From Candidatus Latescibacteria bacterium 4484_181 (GTDB taxonomy: Bacteria; Latescibacterota; MVCY01), in the NCBI GenBank assembly GCA_002049985.1, contig MVCY01000067.1, forward strand, positions 1 through 8,689: DNA of 8,689 bases, in the 5' to 3' direction. Numbering within the stretch: position 1 is the stretch's first letter; every line of letters starts with the position of its first letter. Shown here piece by piece: positions 1 to 6,570 of the stretch. The position numbers and the translations under genes were made by a program. The notes under the pieces are model-generated. The model saw nothing but the letters and a program-made list of their open reading frames with translations, searched no databases and was not told the DNA's origin.

Positions 1-80
1 ACATAAACAATTGTCTTGGCATATTCTTTGAAAACAGAGACCTTATGTGACCTATTTGCCCTCAATCTTTTCTCTTCCAC
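1..80 (-). CDS. mreD: Probable start of mreD, rod-shape determining membrane protein (partial)
   Basis: A reading frame opens with GTG at 80 and stays open to the window edge, giving about 26 residues (start VEEKRLRANR, ending KEYAKTIVYV). A short polar, basic N-terminus leading into a KxYxKTIxYV-like run fits the beginning of MreD, a small polytopic inner-membrane protein of the rod complex that normally follows mreC. A purine-rich AGGAGAT at 93-99 (minus sense) overlaps the mreC stop and could serve as ribosome binding site, though its 12-base spacing is long. A TTG at 65 is an alternative start. The membrane segments lie outside the window, so the call rests mainly on position directly after mreC and the N-terminal character. 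Confidence 0.5.
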   Translation of the reverse strand, partial: MEEKRLRANRSHKVSVFKEYAKTIVY

Positions 81-90
81 TACGGGTAAC

Positions 91-465
91 CTATCTCCTA
101 ATTAGTACGAATACCTCTTCCAACCGAGAGAATTGGACGGTTGGTGTAAGTTCCACCTTTTTGAAAAGTCCCAGTTCTTGGCCTTCTATATTGCTAATTG
201 TGCCGATCTGCAATCCCTTGGGGAAAACCCCCCCCATACCGGAGGAAACGACCACATCTCCCAATTGGATGTTGCTTCTCAAGGAGATGCCTTTCAGTTT
301 CAGTTTCTGCTCCCCCTCCCATTCCACAATTCCGAAAGGACGGTCTCTGTTTTGGACAACTGCACTAACCCGACAGTTTCTGTCCAGTAGGAGTTGAACC
401 ACAGAGGAGGAGAGGAAAACCTTGATCACTCTCCCCACTAAGCCTTCGGCGGTTACTACGGGCAT
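91..465 (-). CDS. mreC: MreC, C-terminal fragment (gene broken by an internal deletion)
   Basis: This frame encodes the periplasmic beta-barrel half of MreC, the bitopic protein linking MreB and MreD to the peptidoglycan synthases of the elongation machinery. It begins at MPVVTAEGLVGRV, a hallmark MreC segment, continues through LLLDRNCRVSAVVQ, a GIVEW run and LGDVVVSSGMGGVFPKGLQIG (the typical 'GD.VvTSG..G.fP.Gl.vG' stretch), and ends in EEVFVLIRR. The reading frame is open a few codons upstream of the ATG at 465 (E and N codons at 466-471), which belong to the native protein, so this ATG is an internal methionine and not the real start. The N-terminal half lies in another frame at 456-833. 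About 15 residues that normally join the halves are absent. There is no ribosome binding site for independent translation. Confidence 0.88.
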   Translation of the reverse strand: MPVVTAEGLVGRVIKVFLSSSVVQLLLDRNCRVSAVVQNRDRPFGIVEWEGEQKLKLKGISLRSNIQLGDVVVSSGMGGVFPKGLQIGTISNIEGQELGLFKKVELTPTVQFSRLEEVFVLIRR

Positions 466-833
466 ATTCTCTTTCCGTGAGCCCCGCCTGTGCCGATCAC
501 TTCTGCAGGAAGCAGAGACAGCCCGCTTTTCTGTTTAAAGTTAAGCAAACGGCGCAGGCGCATATTCTCCAGTTCAGCTTCTCGGAGACGCTGCACTTCC
601 ATAGACAGATCGATGTTGCGTCGCCTCAGAAATCGGTTTTCCCGCCGCAACCGGCTCATTTGAATAGGCTTAGAGAAAACACGCTCTCCAGTGCTGAATA
701 TGGTTGCTGCTACTGTCTCAGCGAATCTCAACTTCTGTTCCTGTCCCATCAGCATCATAACGCAGGAGAGCACGAAAACCGCGGCGAAGCAAAGGTATCT
801 TCTCTCGAAGAAGAAGGTCTTCTGAACTTGCAT
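456..833 (-). CDS. mreC: MreC, N-terminal fragment (membrane anchor and coiled coil)
   Basis: The protein starts MQVQKTFFFERRY, has one membrane segment at about residues 13-29 and then a charged coiled coil at about 45-80 (RLRRENRFLRRRN..., EAELENMRLRRLL). It reaches LLPAEVIGTGG, the standard entry into the MreC beta-barrel domain. That is the architecture of MreC: cytosolic tip, single membrane pass, periplasmic dimerising helix. The last few codons (after GGAHG, about 474) are out of frame and run to a stop at 456. The continuation is found at 91-471 in another frame. The start is ATG at 833, with GTG at 836 also possible. It sits 9 bases after the mreB stop codon with no clear Shine-Dalgarno, so translation is probably coupled to mreB. 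Confidence 0.88.
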   Translation of the reverse strand: MQVQKTFFFERRYLCFAAVFVLSCVMMLMGQEQKLRFAETVAATIFSTGERVFSKPIQMSRLRRENRFLRRRNIDLSMEVQRLREAELENMRLRRLLNFKQKSGLSLLPAEVIGTGGAHGKRICP

Positions 834-842
834 CACATTCAG

Positions 843-1709
843 TTAGAACAATATCTTTGAATAGAAGTCAGTATCCTCTAACACTCGACCTGTTCCTCTA
901 ACCACACAGGTGAGAGGATCTTCGGCGATGTTTACTGGCAGGCCTGTCTCTTCTCTGAGCCGTTGGTCTAAGCCTCTCAGCAGCGCCCCGCCTCCAGTCA
1001 TAATAATGCCCCGGTCGATGATATCGGCCGCCAGCTCTGGTGGGGTACGTTCCAGGGTCAAACGGACTGCTTCCACAATAGAGTTTACTGGTTCAGCCAA
1101 TGCTTCCCGAATCTCCTCTGAATGCACCACGATTGCCTGGTTCATCTCATCGCCGGCAACTCGAATGGAGGTGAGGGTAACAATTCCCGAGAGGGCCATG
1201 ACCGCAATCTCCGATGTACCCCCTCCTACGTCGAGCACCATCGAGCCGATGGGCTCTTCTATGGGCAATCCCACGCCGATGGCTGCTGCCATTGGTTCAG
1301 CAATCAGGTGAATCTCGCTGGCCCCGGCCCGCTCAGCCGAATCTTTCACCGCCCTTTTCTCAACCTCAGTGATCCCCGAAGGCACCCCGATGATAATTCG
1401 TGGCCGCACCATAAACCTACCCCTCAGTACCTTCTTTATGAAGAAACGGAGCATCTCCTCTGTCACTTCAAAATTGGCGATCACTCCGTCCTTTATGGGC
1501 CGGATCGTTTCGATCTCCCCGGGCGTTCTCCCCTCCATCTCTCTGGCCTCTGCCCCTACCGCCAGCACCCGTCCGCTAGAGGTATCCAGGGCTACACTGG
1601 AAGGCTCATTGAGCACAATTCCCCTGCCTTTCACATACACCAGGGTGTTTGCTGTCCCCAGATCTACCCCAATCTCATTGGACATAATTCCCAAAAATCT
1701 CAGCCCCAT
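843..1709 (-). CDS. mreB: MreB, actin-like rod-shape protein with an internal in-frame deletion
   Basis: MreB is the ATP-binding bacterial actin that polymerises under the inner membrane and guides cell-wall elongation. Seen here: phosphate-1 loop DLGTANT (residues 16-22), IRPIKDGVI, EEPMAAAIG-like IAEPMAAAIG, phosphate-2 loop DVGGGTSE (160-167), GDEMNQAIV (186-194), SEEIREAL (197-204), ERTPPELAADI and adenosine motif TGGGALLRGLD (from 238). The protein has 288 residues, whereas the family is usually about 335-345. Residues V194-V195 join GDEMNQAIV directly to SEEIREAL; in known MreBs about 53-55 residues lie between them, containing the YxR...IGExTAExxKxxIG segment, the body of subdomain IIB. 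Everything else aligns without gaps. The start at 1709 places MGLRFLGIMSNEIG as in other MreBs. Followed closely by mreC. Confidence 0.95.
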   Translation of the reverse strand: MGLRFLGIMSNEIGVDLGTANTLVYVKGRGIVLNEPSSVALDTSSGRVLAVGAEAREMEGRTPGEIETIRPIKDGVIANFEVTEEMLRFFIKKVLRGRFMVRPRIIIGVPSGITEVEKRAVKDSAERAGASEIHLIAEPMAAAIGVGLPIEEPIGSMVLDVGGGTSEIAVMALSGIVTLTSIRVAGDEMNQAIVVHSEEIREALAEPVNSIVEAVRLTLERTPPELAADIIDRGIIMTGGGALLRGLDQRLREETGLPVNIAEDPLTCVVRGTGRVLEDTDFYSKILF

Positions 1710-1821
1710 AACCGTCTCACTAACCTGTAAGTATCAATTGATGTTGTTTTCCTCAAAAGCGTAGTTTATTCCTGAAAAATTGCCAAAGACGCCGGTAATC
1801 AGTGTATGCTCTGTTCAATCC
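1710..1821 (-). promoter_or_regulatory. purH-mreB intergenic spacer, possible weak mreB promoter
   Basis: This 112-base gap separates purH from mreB on the same strand. On the minus strand a TTGGCA followed after 17 bases by TACGCT, and a TTGAGG followed after 17 bases by TACTTA, are the best -35/-10 candidates. Both match consensus poorly. No convincing terminator hairpin is visible, so mreBCD could be read through from purC-purH. Confidence 0.2.
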
Positions 1822-3048
1822 TTAGTGGAGAAAATGCCTCATTGCTGTGAACACCATAGAGATTCCCTTGCGATTGGCAGTTGCGATAACCTGGTCGTCT
1901 CGAAGGGAACCGCCTGGTTGCACGATGTAGCGTATGCCATGTTCTGCAGCCACCAGGACAATATCGTCAAAGGGGAAGAAGGCATCTGAGGCCATCACCA
2001 ATTCTGACATCTCTCTTTTGATATTCTTTTCGCCACATATGTTCTTGAGATTCTCACGGGCCTTTGTGACCGCCAGCTTCTGCAGGGAGTCAATCCGATT
2101 GGGCTGCCCCGCCCCCATACCAATTACCTGAAACCGTCCCGGCTTGTATTCCCTGGCCAACACAATCGCATTGGATTTGGTGTGCTTAACAGCTTTCCAG
2201 GCAAACTCCGCCAGGGCCTTCTTCTCCTCCGGGAATTCACTCTGGGTAACCGTCTCCCATTGCTGGTAAAGTGAGATATCTCTCTCCTGCTGTAAGATTC
2301 CTCCTATAATATGGCGATAGGTGTATTTTTCTGCCTCGCCAGAGCCTATAGGCGGTATCTGTAAGATCCTTAGATTCTTACTCTTGCTTTTCAAAAAGGC
2401 CAAGGCCTCTTTTTCGTATCCGGGAGCAACCAGTATCTCCACAAACTTCTCTTTCAGAAACTCAGCCGTAGCCAGGTCTACCGGCACAGTGCAGGCGATA
2501 ATGGAGCCAAAAGCGCTCACCGGATCACCCTGCCAGGCGGCCTCTAAGGCCTCCCGGGGTGTCTCTCCGGTGGCGTAGCCGCAAGGATTGGTATGCTTGA
2601 TCACTGCCACTCCAACCGTGTTTCCCAGCTCCTTGACCGCCTCTATGGCCCCATCTACATCTAAATAATTGTTGTAGGACATCTGTTTGCCGTGCAGTTG
2701 TTTAACATCGCCGGCGCACGGTTCGGTGATCTCTTCATCTCGGTAAAAGGTGGCCTTCTGATGCCAGTTCTCGCCATATCTCAACACCTGGCCGCGGGTG
2801 TACTTCAGTCGGAGGATTTTCTCATCCGCCAGCTTTTCGCTTAGATACCTATCGATAGCAGCGTCATAGTCAGCCGTGGCCCGGAAGGCCTTGACGCAGA
2901 GTCTACTCCTCGTTTGAACAGAAAGCTCTCCGCTGGCTTCCAGTTCTTGAAGCACTGGGCTGTAATCGGCAGGGTCAACCACCACCCCCACATAACGATA
3001 GTTTTTGGCCGCGCTTCTAAGCAGGGTAGGACCGCCAATATCTATGTT
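1822..3048 (-). CDS. purH: PurH, C-terminal part (AICAR transformylase; gene broken by an internal deletion)
   Basis: This frame carries the end of the IMP cyclohydrolase domain and the whole AICAR formyltransferase domain of the bifunctional purine enzyme PurH, which makes IMP from AICAR and 10-formyl-tetrahydrofolate. Homologous codons begin at 3048 with NIDIGGPTLLRSAAKNYRYV and run into VVVDPADY. Next come LRYGENWHQKA, the catalytic VIKHTNPCG motif, VSAFGSI, ASDAFFPFDD, QPGGSLRDDQVI, and the standard C-terminus MVFTAMRHFLH. The first in-frame ATG is at 2991, inside conserved sequence, with no ribosome binding site, so it is not a native start. The N-terminal third is in a different frame at 3050-3349. 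About 21-23 residues expected between the two halves are missing. Confidence 0.93.
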   Translation of the reverse strand, partial: NIDIGGPTLLRSAAKNYRYVGVVVDPADYSPVLQELEASGELSVQTRSRLCVKAFRATADYDAAIDRYLSEKLADEKILRLKYTRGQVLRYGENWHQKATFYRDEEITEPCAGDVKQLHGKQMSYNNYLDVDGAIEAVKELGNTVGVAVIKHTNPCGYATGETPREALEAAWQGDPVSAFGSIIACTVPVDLATAEFLKEKFVEILVAPGYEKEALAFLKSKSKNLRILQIPPIGSGEAEKYTYRHIIGGILQQERDISLYQQWETVTQSEFPEEKKALAEFAWKAVKHTKSNAIVLAREYKPGRFQVIGMGAGQPNRIDSLQKLAVTKARENLKNICGEKNIKREMSELVMASDAFFPFDDIVLVAAEHGIRYIVQPGGSLRDDQVIATANRKGISMVFTAMRHFLH

Positions 3049-3349
3049 CCACCAGGTCGATCAGCTCTATGTCGTTCTTCTCAACATCTTTCATATGCTG
3101 GGGGTTGTCCCTGAGTGCCAGCAGCCCCCCGTGAATCTTAGGGTGAAGAGTCTTCACCCTGCCATCCATCATCTCAGGGAAACCGGTCAGCTCTGACACA
3201 TATCTGACAGGGACACCAGCCTCTTGGAGCACCTTTGCTGTCCCCCCTGTAGATATGATCTCAACGCCCAGTTGATTCAGGCCCCTGGCGAACTCCACAA
3301 TCCCAGTTTTGTCAGAAACACTTACCAGGGCTCGCTTGATCTCTGACAC
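3017..3349 (-). CDS. purH: PurH, N-terminal part (IMP cyclohydrolase / MGS-like domain)
   Basis: Encodes the start of the IMP cyclohydrolase domain: IKRALVSVSDKTGIVEFA, IISTGGTAKVL, ELTGFPEMMDGRVKTLHPKIHGGLLALRD in pieces along residues 4-80, and ELIDLV at about 95-100. The chosen start is GTG at 3349, because AAGGAGG lies five bases upstream (3355-3361) and the protein then begins SEIKRALVSVSDKTG, as PurH proteins usually do. A TTG at 3376 would put the Shine-Dalgarno inside the gene. Codons are homologous to about 3050; the last ten (EHRYWRSYPA) come from reading the NIDIGGPTLL segment out of frame. The expected VVNLYPF...EEAIE stretch is absent. It lies 33 bases after the purC stop, indicating a purC-purH operon. 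Confidence 0.92.
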   Translation of the reverse strand: MSEIKRALVSVSDKTGIVEFARGLNQLGVEIISTGGTAKVLQEAGVPVRYVSELTGFPEMMDGRVKTLHPKIHGGLLALRDNPQHMKDVEKNDIELIDLVEHRYWRSYPA

Positions 3350-3354
3350 CTCCC

Positions 3355-3361
3355 CCTCCTT
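3355..3361 (-). promoter_or_regulatory. Ribosome binding site of purH
   Basis: AAGGAGG on the minus strand, five bases before the GTG at 3349. This fixes the purH start at the GTG rather than the upstream in-frame TTG. Confidence 0.8.
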
Positions 3362-3382
3362 TCTAAGAAAAAGCAAAATAAT

Positions 3383-4270
3383 TCACACTTGCCCTGCCAC
3401 CAGTCGGTTGTAGGCCTCTTCATATTTGGCCAATGTCTTCTGAACCACCTCTTTGGGTAGTGTGGGAGCTGGTGGTTTTTTATCCCAACCCAAACTCTCC
3501 AGATAGTCTCTCACGAATTGTTTATCAAAACTCTCCTGTGGGCGGCCCGGCTGATATTTCTCCCGCGGCCAAAATCTGGAAGAGTCCGGAGAAAGAATCT
3601 CGTCTATTAGAATAACCTTTCCTGAGCAAATGCCGAATTCAAACTTGGTGTCGGCAACAATTATGCCCTTCGACTCAGCATATTCGGATGCCTTTTTGTA
3701 AATTCTGATGCTAAGGTCCTTCAAAGTAGCAGCCCTCTCTTCACCTACCAGCTCGGCCATCTCGGAAAAGGGGATATTTTGATCGTGCCCGGAGGTAGCT
3801 TTTGTAGCCGGAGTGAAGATCGGCTCGGGGAGTCTATCGGATTCCTCAAGGCCCGGTGGGAGCTTAATGCCGCAGACACTCCCGCTGCCGGAGTATTCGC
3901 GCCAACCAGAGCCTGAAAGGTACCCCCTCACGACACACTCCACACCAATCTGCTCGGCCTTTCTCACCAACATAGACCTGCCTTCCAGAACATCCCTGAA
4001 TTTCTGAAGCTCTCGTGGAAACTGATTCACATCGGCGGAAATGAGATGATTTTCTACAACCTCATTTACAAAGTCAAACCAAAACAGGGACATTTGGGTC
4101 AGTATTCTCCCTTTTCCGGGAATACCATTGGGCATAACACAGTCGAAGGCGGAGATTCTGTCTGTGGCTATTATTAACAGTTTATCCCCCAATTCATAGA
4201 GGTCTCTGACCTTTCCCCGCTTAAACAGTTTTAAGCCCGGCAGTTCTGTACGAATCAATGCCTCTTCCAT
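3383..4270 (-). CDS. purC: PurC, SAICAR synthase (long form)
   Basis: Phosphoribosylaminoimidazole-succinocarboxamide synthase joins aspartate to CAIR with ATP in the eighth step of purine synthesis. Visible motifs: GKVRDLYEL near the N-terminus (nucleotide loop), TDRISAFDCVMPNGIPGKG, ECVVRGYLSGSGWREY, PEPIFTPATKA, ADTKFEFG, LIDEILSPDSSRFWP and SFDKQFVRDYLE. At 295 residues it has the length and the C-terminal extension (KEVVQKTLAKYEEAYNRL) of the long, yeast ADE1-like form, and it shows no gap against the family. The start is ATG at 4270 with AAAGGAGT at 4276-4283, spaced five bases. It is the first gene after a strong promoter, is followed by purH, and is the one enzyme gene of the left block that is intact. 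Confidence 0.97.
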   Translation of the reverse strand: MEEALIRTELPGLKLFKRGKVRDLYELGDKLLIIATDRISAFDCVMPNGIPGKGRILTQMSLFWFDFVNEVVENHLISADVNQFPRELQKFRDVLEGRSMLVRKAEQIGVECVVRGYLSGSGWREYSGSGSVCGIKLPPGLEESDRLPEPIFTPATKATSGHDQNIPFSEMAELVGEERAATLKDLSIRIYKKASEYAESKGIIVADTKFEFGICSGKVILIDEILSPDSSRFWPREKYQPGRPQESFDKQFVRDYLESLGWDKKPPAPTLPKEVVQKTLAKYEEAYNRLVAGQV

Positions 4271-4291
4271 CCGTCACTCCTTTGATGTCTT

Positions 4292-4320
4292 ATAATAAAA
4301 TATTCTCCTGATAAAGTCAA
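4292..4320 (-). promoter_or_regulatory. Sigma70-type promoter of purC-purH
   Basis: On the minus strand TTGACT (4320-4315) is followed after exactly 17 bases by TATTAT (4297-4292), close to the TTGACA/TATAAT consensus, and the purC start lies 21 bases beyond. A 6-bp inverted repeat (AGCTAT at 4320-4325 with ATAGCT at 4336-4341, 10-base loop) touches the -35 box and could be an operator, but it is short. Confidence 0.75.
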
Positions 4321-4406
4321 GCTATTTTCTTTAAGATAGCTAAAAATTGCAATTAACCGGAGAGCTCTTAGAGAAATTCCACTGTAATATAGACACTTAC
4401 CTAATT

Positions 4407-4438
4407 TTCGGCATAATTGCCAGTGGATTTTTGCCGAA
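4407..4438. repeat. Inverted repeat upstream of purC
   Basis: TTCGGCA (4407-4413) and TGCCGAA (4432-4438) form a perfect 7-bp inverted repeat with an 18-base loop. No T-run follows in either direction, so it does not look like a terminator. It lies about 90 bases upstream of the purC -35 box. Its function is unknown. Confidence 0.4.
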
Positions 4439-4587
4439 TGGCCCTGCCCAGTACTGTCTGCAAATATTGTTGACAAACAAGATGGAAGCCTATTGAAGAA
4501 TTTGATTGTTACTCCTCGTAAGTTCATGTGCGTATACTTGGTGCCTTCTAAGTTCGGCAAAGACTGAAGCATGCTGCAAGATTCGAA

Positions 4588-4622
4588 AGAAAAAAGGCTG
4601 AACCCGTCTCTCGGGCTCAGCC
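4588..4622 (-). terminator. Rho-independent terminator of the sigma / anti-sigma / Spy-like operon
   Basis: On the minus strand GGCTGAGCCC (4622-4613) pairs with GGGTTCAGCC (4605-4596) around the seven-base loop GAGAGAC, with one mismatch in the stem. Six T residues (4595-4590) follow at once. It begins 28 bases after the stop of the Spy-like gene. Confidence 0.93.
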
Positions 4623-4650
4623 TCTCTATCAGGTGGAATTCGCGTCCGAA

Positions 4651-5298
4651 CTATCCTCCCCTCCTCTCGAGAGATTCTATCTGTCTTTGCAGCCGTTGAA
4701 TCCCTCTCTGAAGCCGGTCTATCTGCTTCTTAAGTCTCATTTCCAACTCCGCAGGAGGGGCTGGCTCTTGCAATTCTCGGCTTCGAATGGGCCCTCCTAC
4801 AAGGCCTCCTCCTCTATGCCTCATCTCCTGGATCACTTCTCTTAATTGACGGCGGAATCTCTCCTCAAATAGAATCAGTCGAGCCTGTTGCTCTGTCGAG
4901 AGAACGGCTGCTGTCTTCTTCACAAAACTCTCTCTGGTGCTTCGGAGTTCCTGTTCGTTCTTCTGCAACCGAGCAAGCAACTGTTGAATTTTCTTGGCCG
5001 AAGGCTTTTCCCCCGACAACAGAACGCGTAGCTCATCCATAATCTGCTGCTTTTGAGCCTCAAGTTCTTCCCTTTTTGTGTCGAATTCTGTCAGCAAGGG
5101 GAAGAACTTCACCGCCTGCTCCTCACTTAACCTCAGGTCTTCGATCAGCTTCCAAGTCCGGAGTATCTTTATCTTCACCTTCATCTTCCCCTCTTTTTTC
5201 GAGGGATAGAGCATAGGAGGCCGGGGCTGTGCCTGAAGCGTCTGAGCGAAAAGGAATATCAGAAAAAGAGAAGCCAGGAGCAACACTCGCCTTTTCAT
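4651..5298 (-). CDS. Spy/CpxP-like periplasmic protein (LTxxQ family, putative)
   Basis: A 215-residue secreted protein. Residues 1-23 form a typical signal peptide: KRR, then a hydrophobic run, then AQTLQA before Q24. The mature part is highly charged and helical, with two LTxxQ-like motifs, LRLSEEQ at about 55 and LSTEQQ at about 133, separated by a long coiled coil (EELEAQKQQIMDELRVLL...). A second amphipathic helix rich in Arg and Gln closes the protein. Spy/CpxP relatives are ATP-independent periplasmic chaperones or stress sensors. Here the gene is the third member of an ECF sigma operon, so it is most likely an envelope-stress effector or feedback sensor (inference). Start ATG at 5298 with a near-perfect Shine-Dalgarno. 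The C-terminal coiled coil beyond residue 180 is longer than in Spy itself. Confidence 0.72.
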   Translation of the reverse strand: MKRRVLLLASLFLIFLFAQTLQAQPRPPMLYPSKKEGKMKVKIKILRTWKLIEDLRLSEEQAVKFFPLLTEFDTKREELEAQKQQIMDELRVLLSGEKPSAKKIQQLLARLQKNEQELRSTRESFVKKTAAVLSTEQQARLILFEERFRRQLREVIQEMRHRGGGLVGGPIRSRELQEPAPPAELEMRLKKQIDRLQRGIQRLQRQIESLERRGG

Positions 5299-5300
5299 TG

Positions 5301-5885
5301 CTATTCACCTCCTTTCTGTGGATTGTAGTACGCTTCGTAAGCTAATCTCATTTCCTCTGCTATCTGAGTAATCTGTTCTGTCATCTGTTCTGATGGACAG
5401 TACAGACTTTCCATGGATGCTATCTCATCTGAGGAAAGCAGCTTCTCTCCCAGGACCTGAACCACATCCACCGACTCAGCTACTGATGTACCCAGGTAGG
5501 CTACATAGCCTATGCTTTCCTGCTCTGTGGACCACGAGACTGAAAGTGGGTTTTGTTCTTTCTGCCTACCGGTGAGAAGCAGAAAGACCAGTAGAATCGC
5601 CGCAGCCGCTGCGCCCAGAGATGGAACCAATCGGGACAGCCATCTGCTCCTGTTTTTTGCATCAATCTTTCTCCTTACCTCTACGAGATAATGCTCCCAA
5701 AAACCAGGCGGAGCAGGGGCAGGTTCGACCTCTCTGAGAACTGCCAGCGTCCGTTGAAGTGACCTCAACTGCTGCCGGCATCTTGGGCAGGCATCTAAGT
5801 GTGACTTAAGTCGGTTCAAAAGATCACCGCTAAGCTCGCCCTCGCAGAAGTCAATGAAAAGTCTTCTGGCTTGACTGCACCTCAT
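5301..5885 (-). CDS. Zinc-finger (ZAS) anti-sigma factor, single-pass membrane protein
   Basis: 194 residues. The N-terminal domain shows the anti-sigma zinc-finger pattern: Cys3, then His29-x3-Cys33-x2-Cys36 (HLDACPRC) in a helical context (FCEGELSGDLLNRLKSHLD), as in RsrA/ChrR-like anti-sigma factors. A proline-rich linker (PAPAPP) and a basic helix follow. One membrane segment lies at about 87-105 (GAAAAAILLVFLLL), then an approximately 85-residue acidic extracytoplasmic domain of no recognised family. Such proteins hold the ECF sigma at the membrane until an envelope or redox signal arrives. The gene follows the sigma gene after 63 bases and ends two bases before the Spy-like start codon. 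Start ATG at 5885 with GAGGAGAG five bases upstream. Confidence 0.88.
   Translation of the reverse strand: MRCSQARRLFIDFCEGELSGDLLNRLKSHLDACPRCRQQLRSLQRTLAVLREVEPAPAPPGFWEHYLVEVRRKIDAKNRSRWLSRLVPSLGAAAAAILLVFLLLTGRQKEQNPLSVSWSTEQESIGYVAYLGTSVAESVDVVQVLGEKLLSSDEIASMESLYCPSEQMTEQITQIAEEMRLAYEAYYNPQKGGE
5305..5314 (-). promoter_or_regulatory. Very strong ribosome binding site of the Spy-like gene
   Basis: AAGGAGGTGA on the minus strand, almost fully complementary to the usual 16S rRNA 3' end, six bases before the ATG at 5298. It lies inside the last codons of the anti-sigma gene and suggests the periplasmic protein is made in excess over the regulators. Confidence 0.85.
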
Positions 5886-5948
5886 TCTGCCTCTCCTCGT
5901 CCATTGTGCCCGGACTGTAGCTGTTGATTAGGTGGGAATGCGAGAGGA

Positions 5949-6500
5949 TTATTCTACGAATCGGGCCAGGGCTTTCCGCAGTTTGTTCACGGCATGAAAA
6001 TAGCTTGCCTTGACTGCACCGACAGACCTTCCCACAATCTCCGCTATCTCCCGATGCGATAGGTTCTCGTAATACCTCAAGACAAAAATGGCTTTCTGTT
6101 TCTCTGGCAACTCCTGAATTGCTTTATCTACTGCGTCGGCCAGCTCGTTCCGTTCCAGCACCTTATCCGGAGAGCCGGAGGGCGACCCTGACAGAGATTT
6201 CATATCCTCAAGGTGGAGAAAAGCCCACAACCTCTTCTTGCGTTGGTGATTTATAGCGGAATTGATCACAATGCGATAAAGCCAGGTGTAAAGAGATGAA
6301 TTCTCATGAAATTTGCTAAGGCCCTCGTAGGCTTTAACAAACGCTTCCTGTGAGATATCGGCAGCATCTTCATGGTCGTTAACCATTCGCAGCGCCAAGT
6401 AGTAGAGCCGCTGCTGATATCGGTTGACAATCTGGTTGAAGGCCCTCTCATCACCTTGCTTAAGCCTTCGCACCAGCAGGATATCCGAATCGTTGTCCAT
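5949..6500 (-). CDS. ECF (group 4) RNA polymerase sigma factor, RpoE/SigW type
   Basis: Contains sigma region 2 (YQQRLYYLALRMV, then DAADISQEAFVKAY and WLYRIVINSAINHQRK) and region 4 (IQELPEKQKAIFVLRYYENLSHREIAEIVGRS as a helix-turn-helix, ending KASYFHAVNKLRKAL), joined by a short linker, with no region 1 or 3. That makes it an extracytoplasmic-function sigma factor. I chose ATG at 6500, giving MDNDSDILLVRRLKQGDERAF, because GAGG lies just upstream at 6504-6507, though only three bases away. An in-frame GTG at 6530 would add ten residues and lacks a ribosome binding site. It heads an operon with its probable anti-sigma factor and a Spy-like protein. No clear autoregulatory GGAAC-type ECF promoter was found upstream. 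Confidence 0.93.
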   Translation of the reverse strand: MDNDSDILLVRRLKQGDERAFNQIVNRYQQRLYYLALRMVNDHEDAADISQEAFVKAYEGLSKFHENSSLYTWLYRIVINSAINHQRKKRLWAFLHLEDMKSLSGSPSGSPDKVLERNELADAVDKAIQELPEKQKAIFVLRYYENLSHREIAEIVGRSVGAVKASYFHAVNKLRKALARFVE

Positions 6501-6570
6501 GTTCCTCGTTATGGTTTTTTTATTAGACACCAGAGTGTGAAGAATGGTTTAATGCTTTGTCCACTTTTTG

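Larger units (their letters stand above)
4271..4585. other. Intergenic region between purC and the stress operon
   Basis: About 315 bases without a convincing gene, bounded by the Spy-like operon terminator and the purC promoter. A minus-strand frame is open through much of it (4572 down to 4255), but it runs through the promoter into purC and matches no family I know. A 7-bp inverted repeat lies at 4407-4438. The rest is AT-rich with no tRNA or repeat array visible. Confidence 0.6.

Noticed and set aside
1122..1730. Long plus-strand open frame of 202 codons opposite mreB
   Set aside because: Shadow of MreB codons; composition (many His, Pro, Ser) is that of an antisense frame.
456..3060. 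Programmed ribosomal frameshifting or bypassing as an explanation for mreC and purH
   Set aside because: Conserved codons are absent from the DNA, no slippery heptamer or downstream pseudoknot is evident, and the in-frame losses in mreB and tsaB need another explanation anyway.
4255..4572. Minus-strand open frame of 105 codons between purC and the Spy-like gene
   Set aside because: It passes through the strong purC promoter and overlaps the purC start, lacks a good ribosome binding site, and matches no family I recognise.
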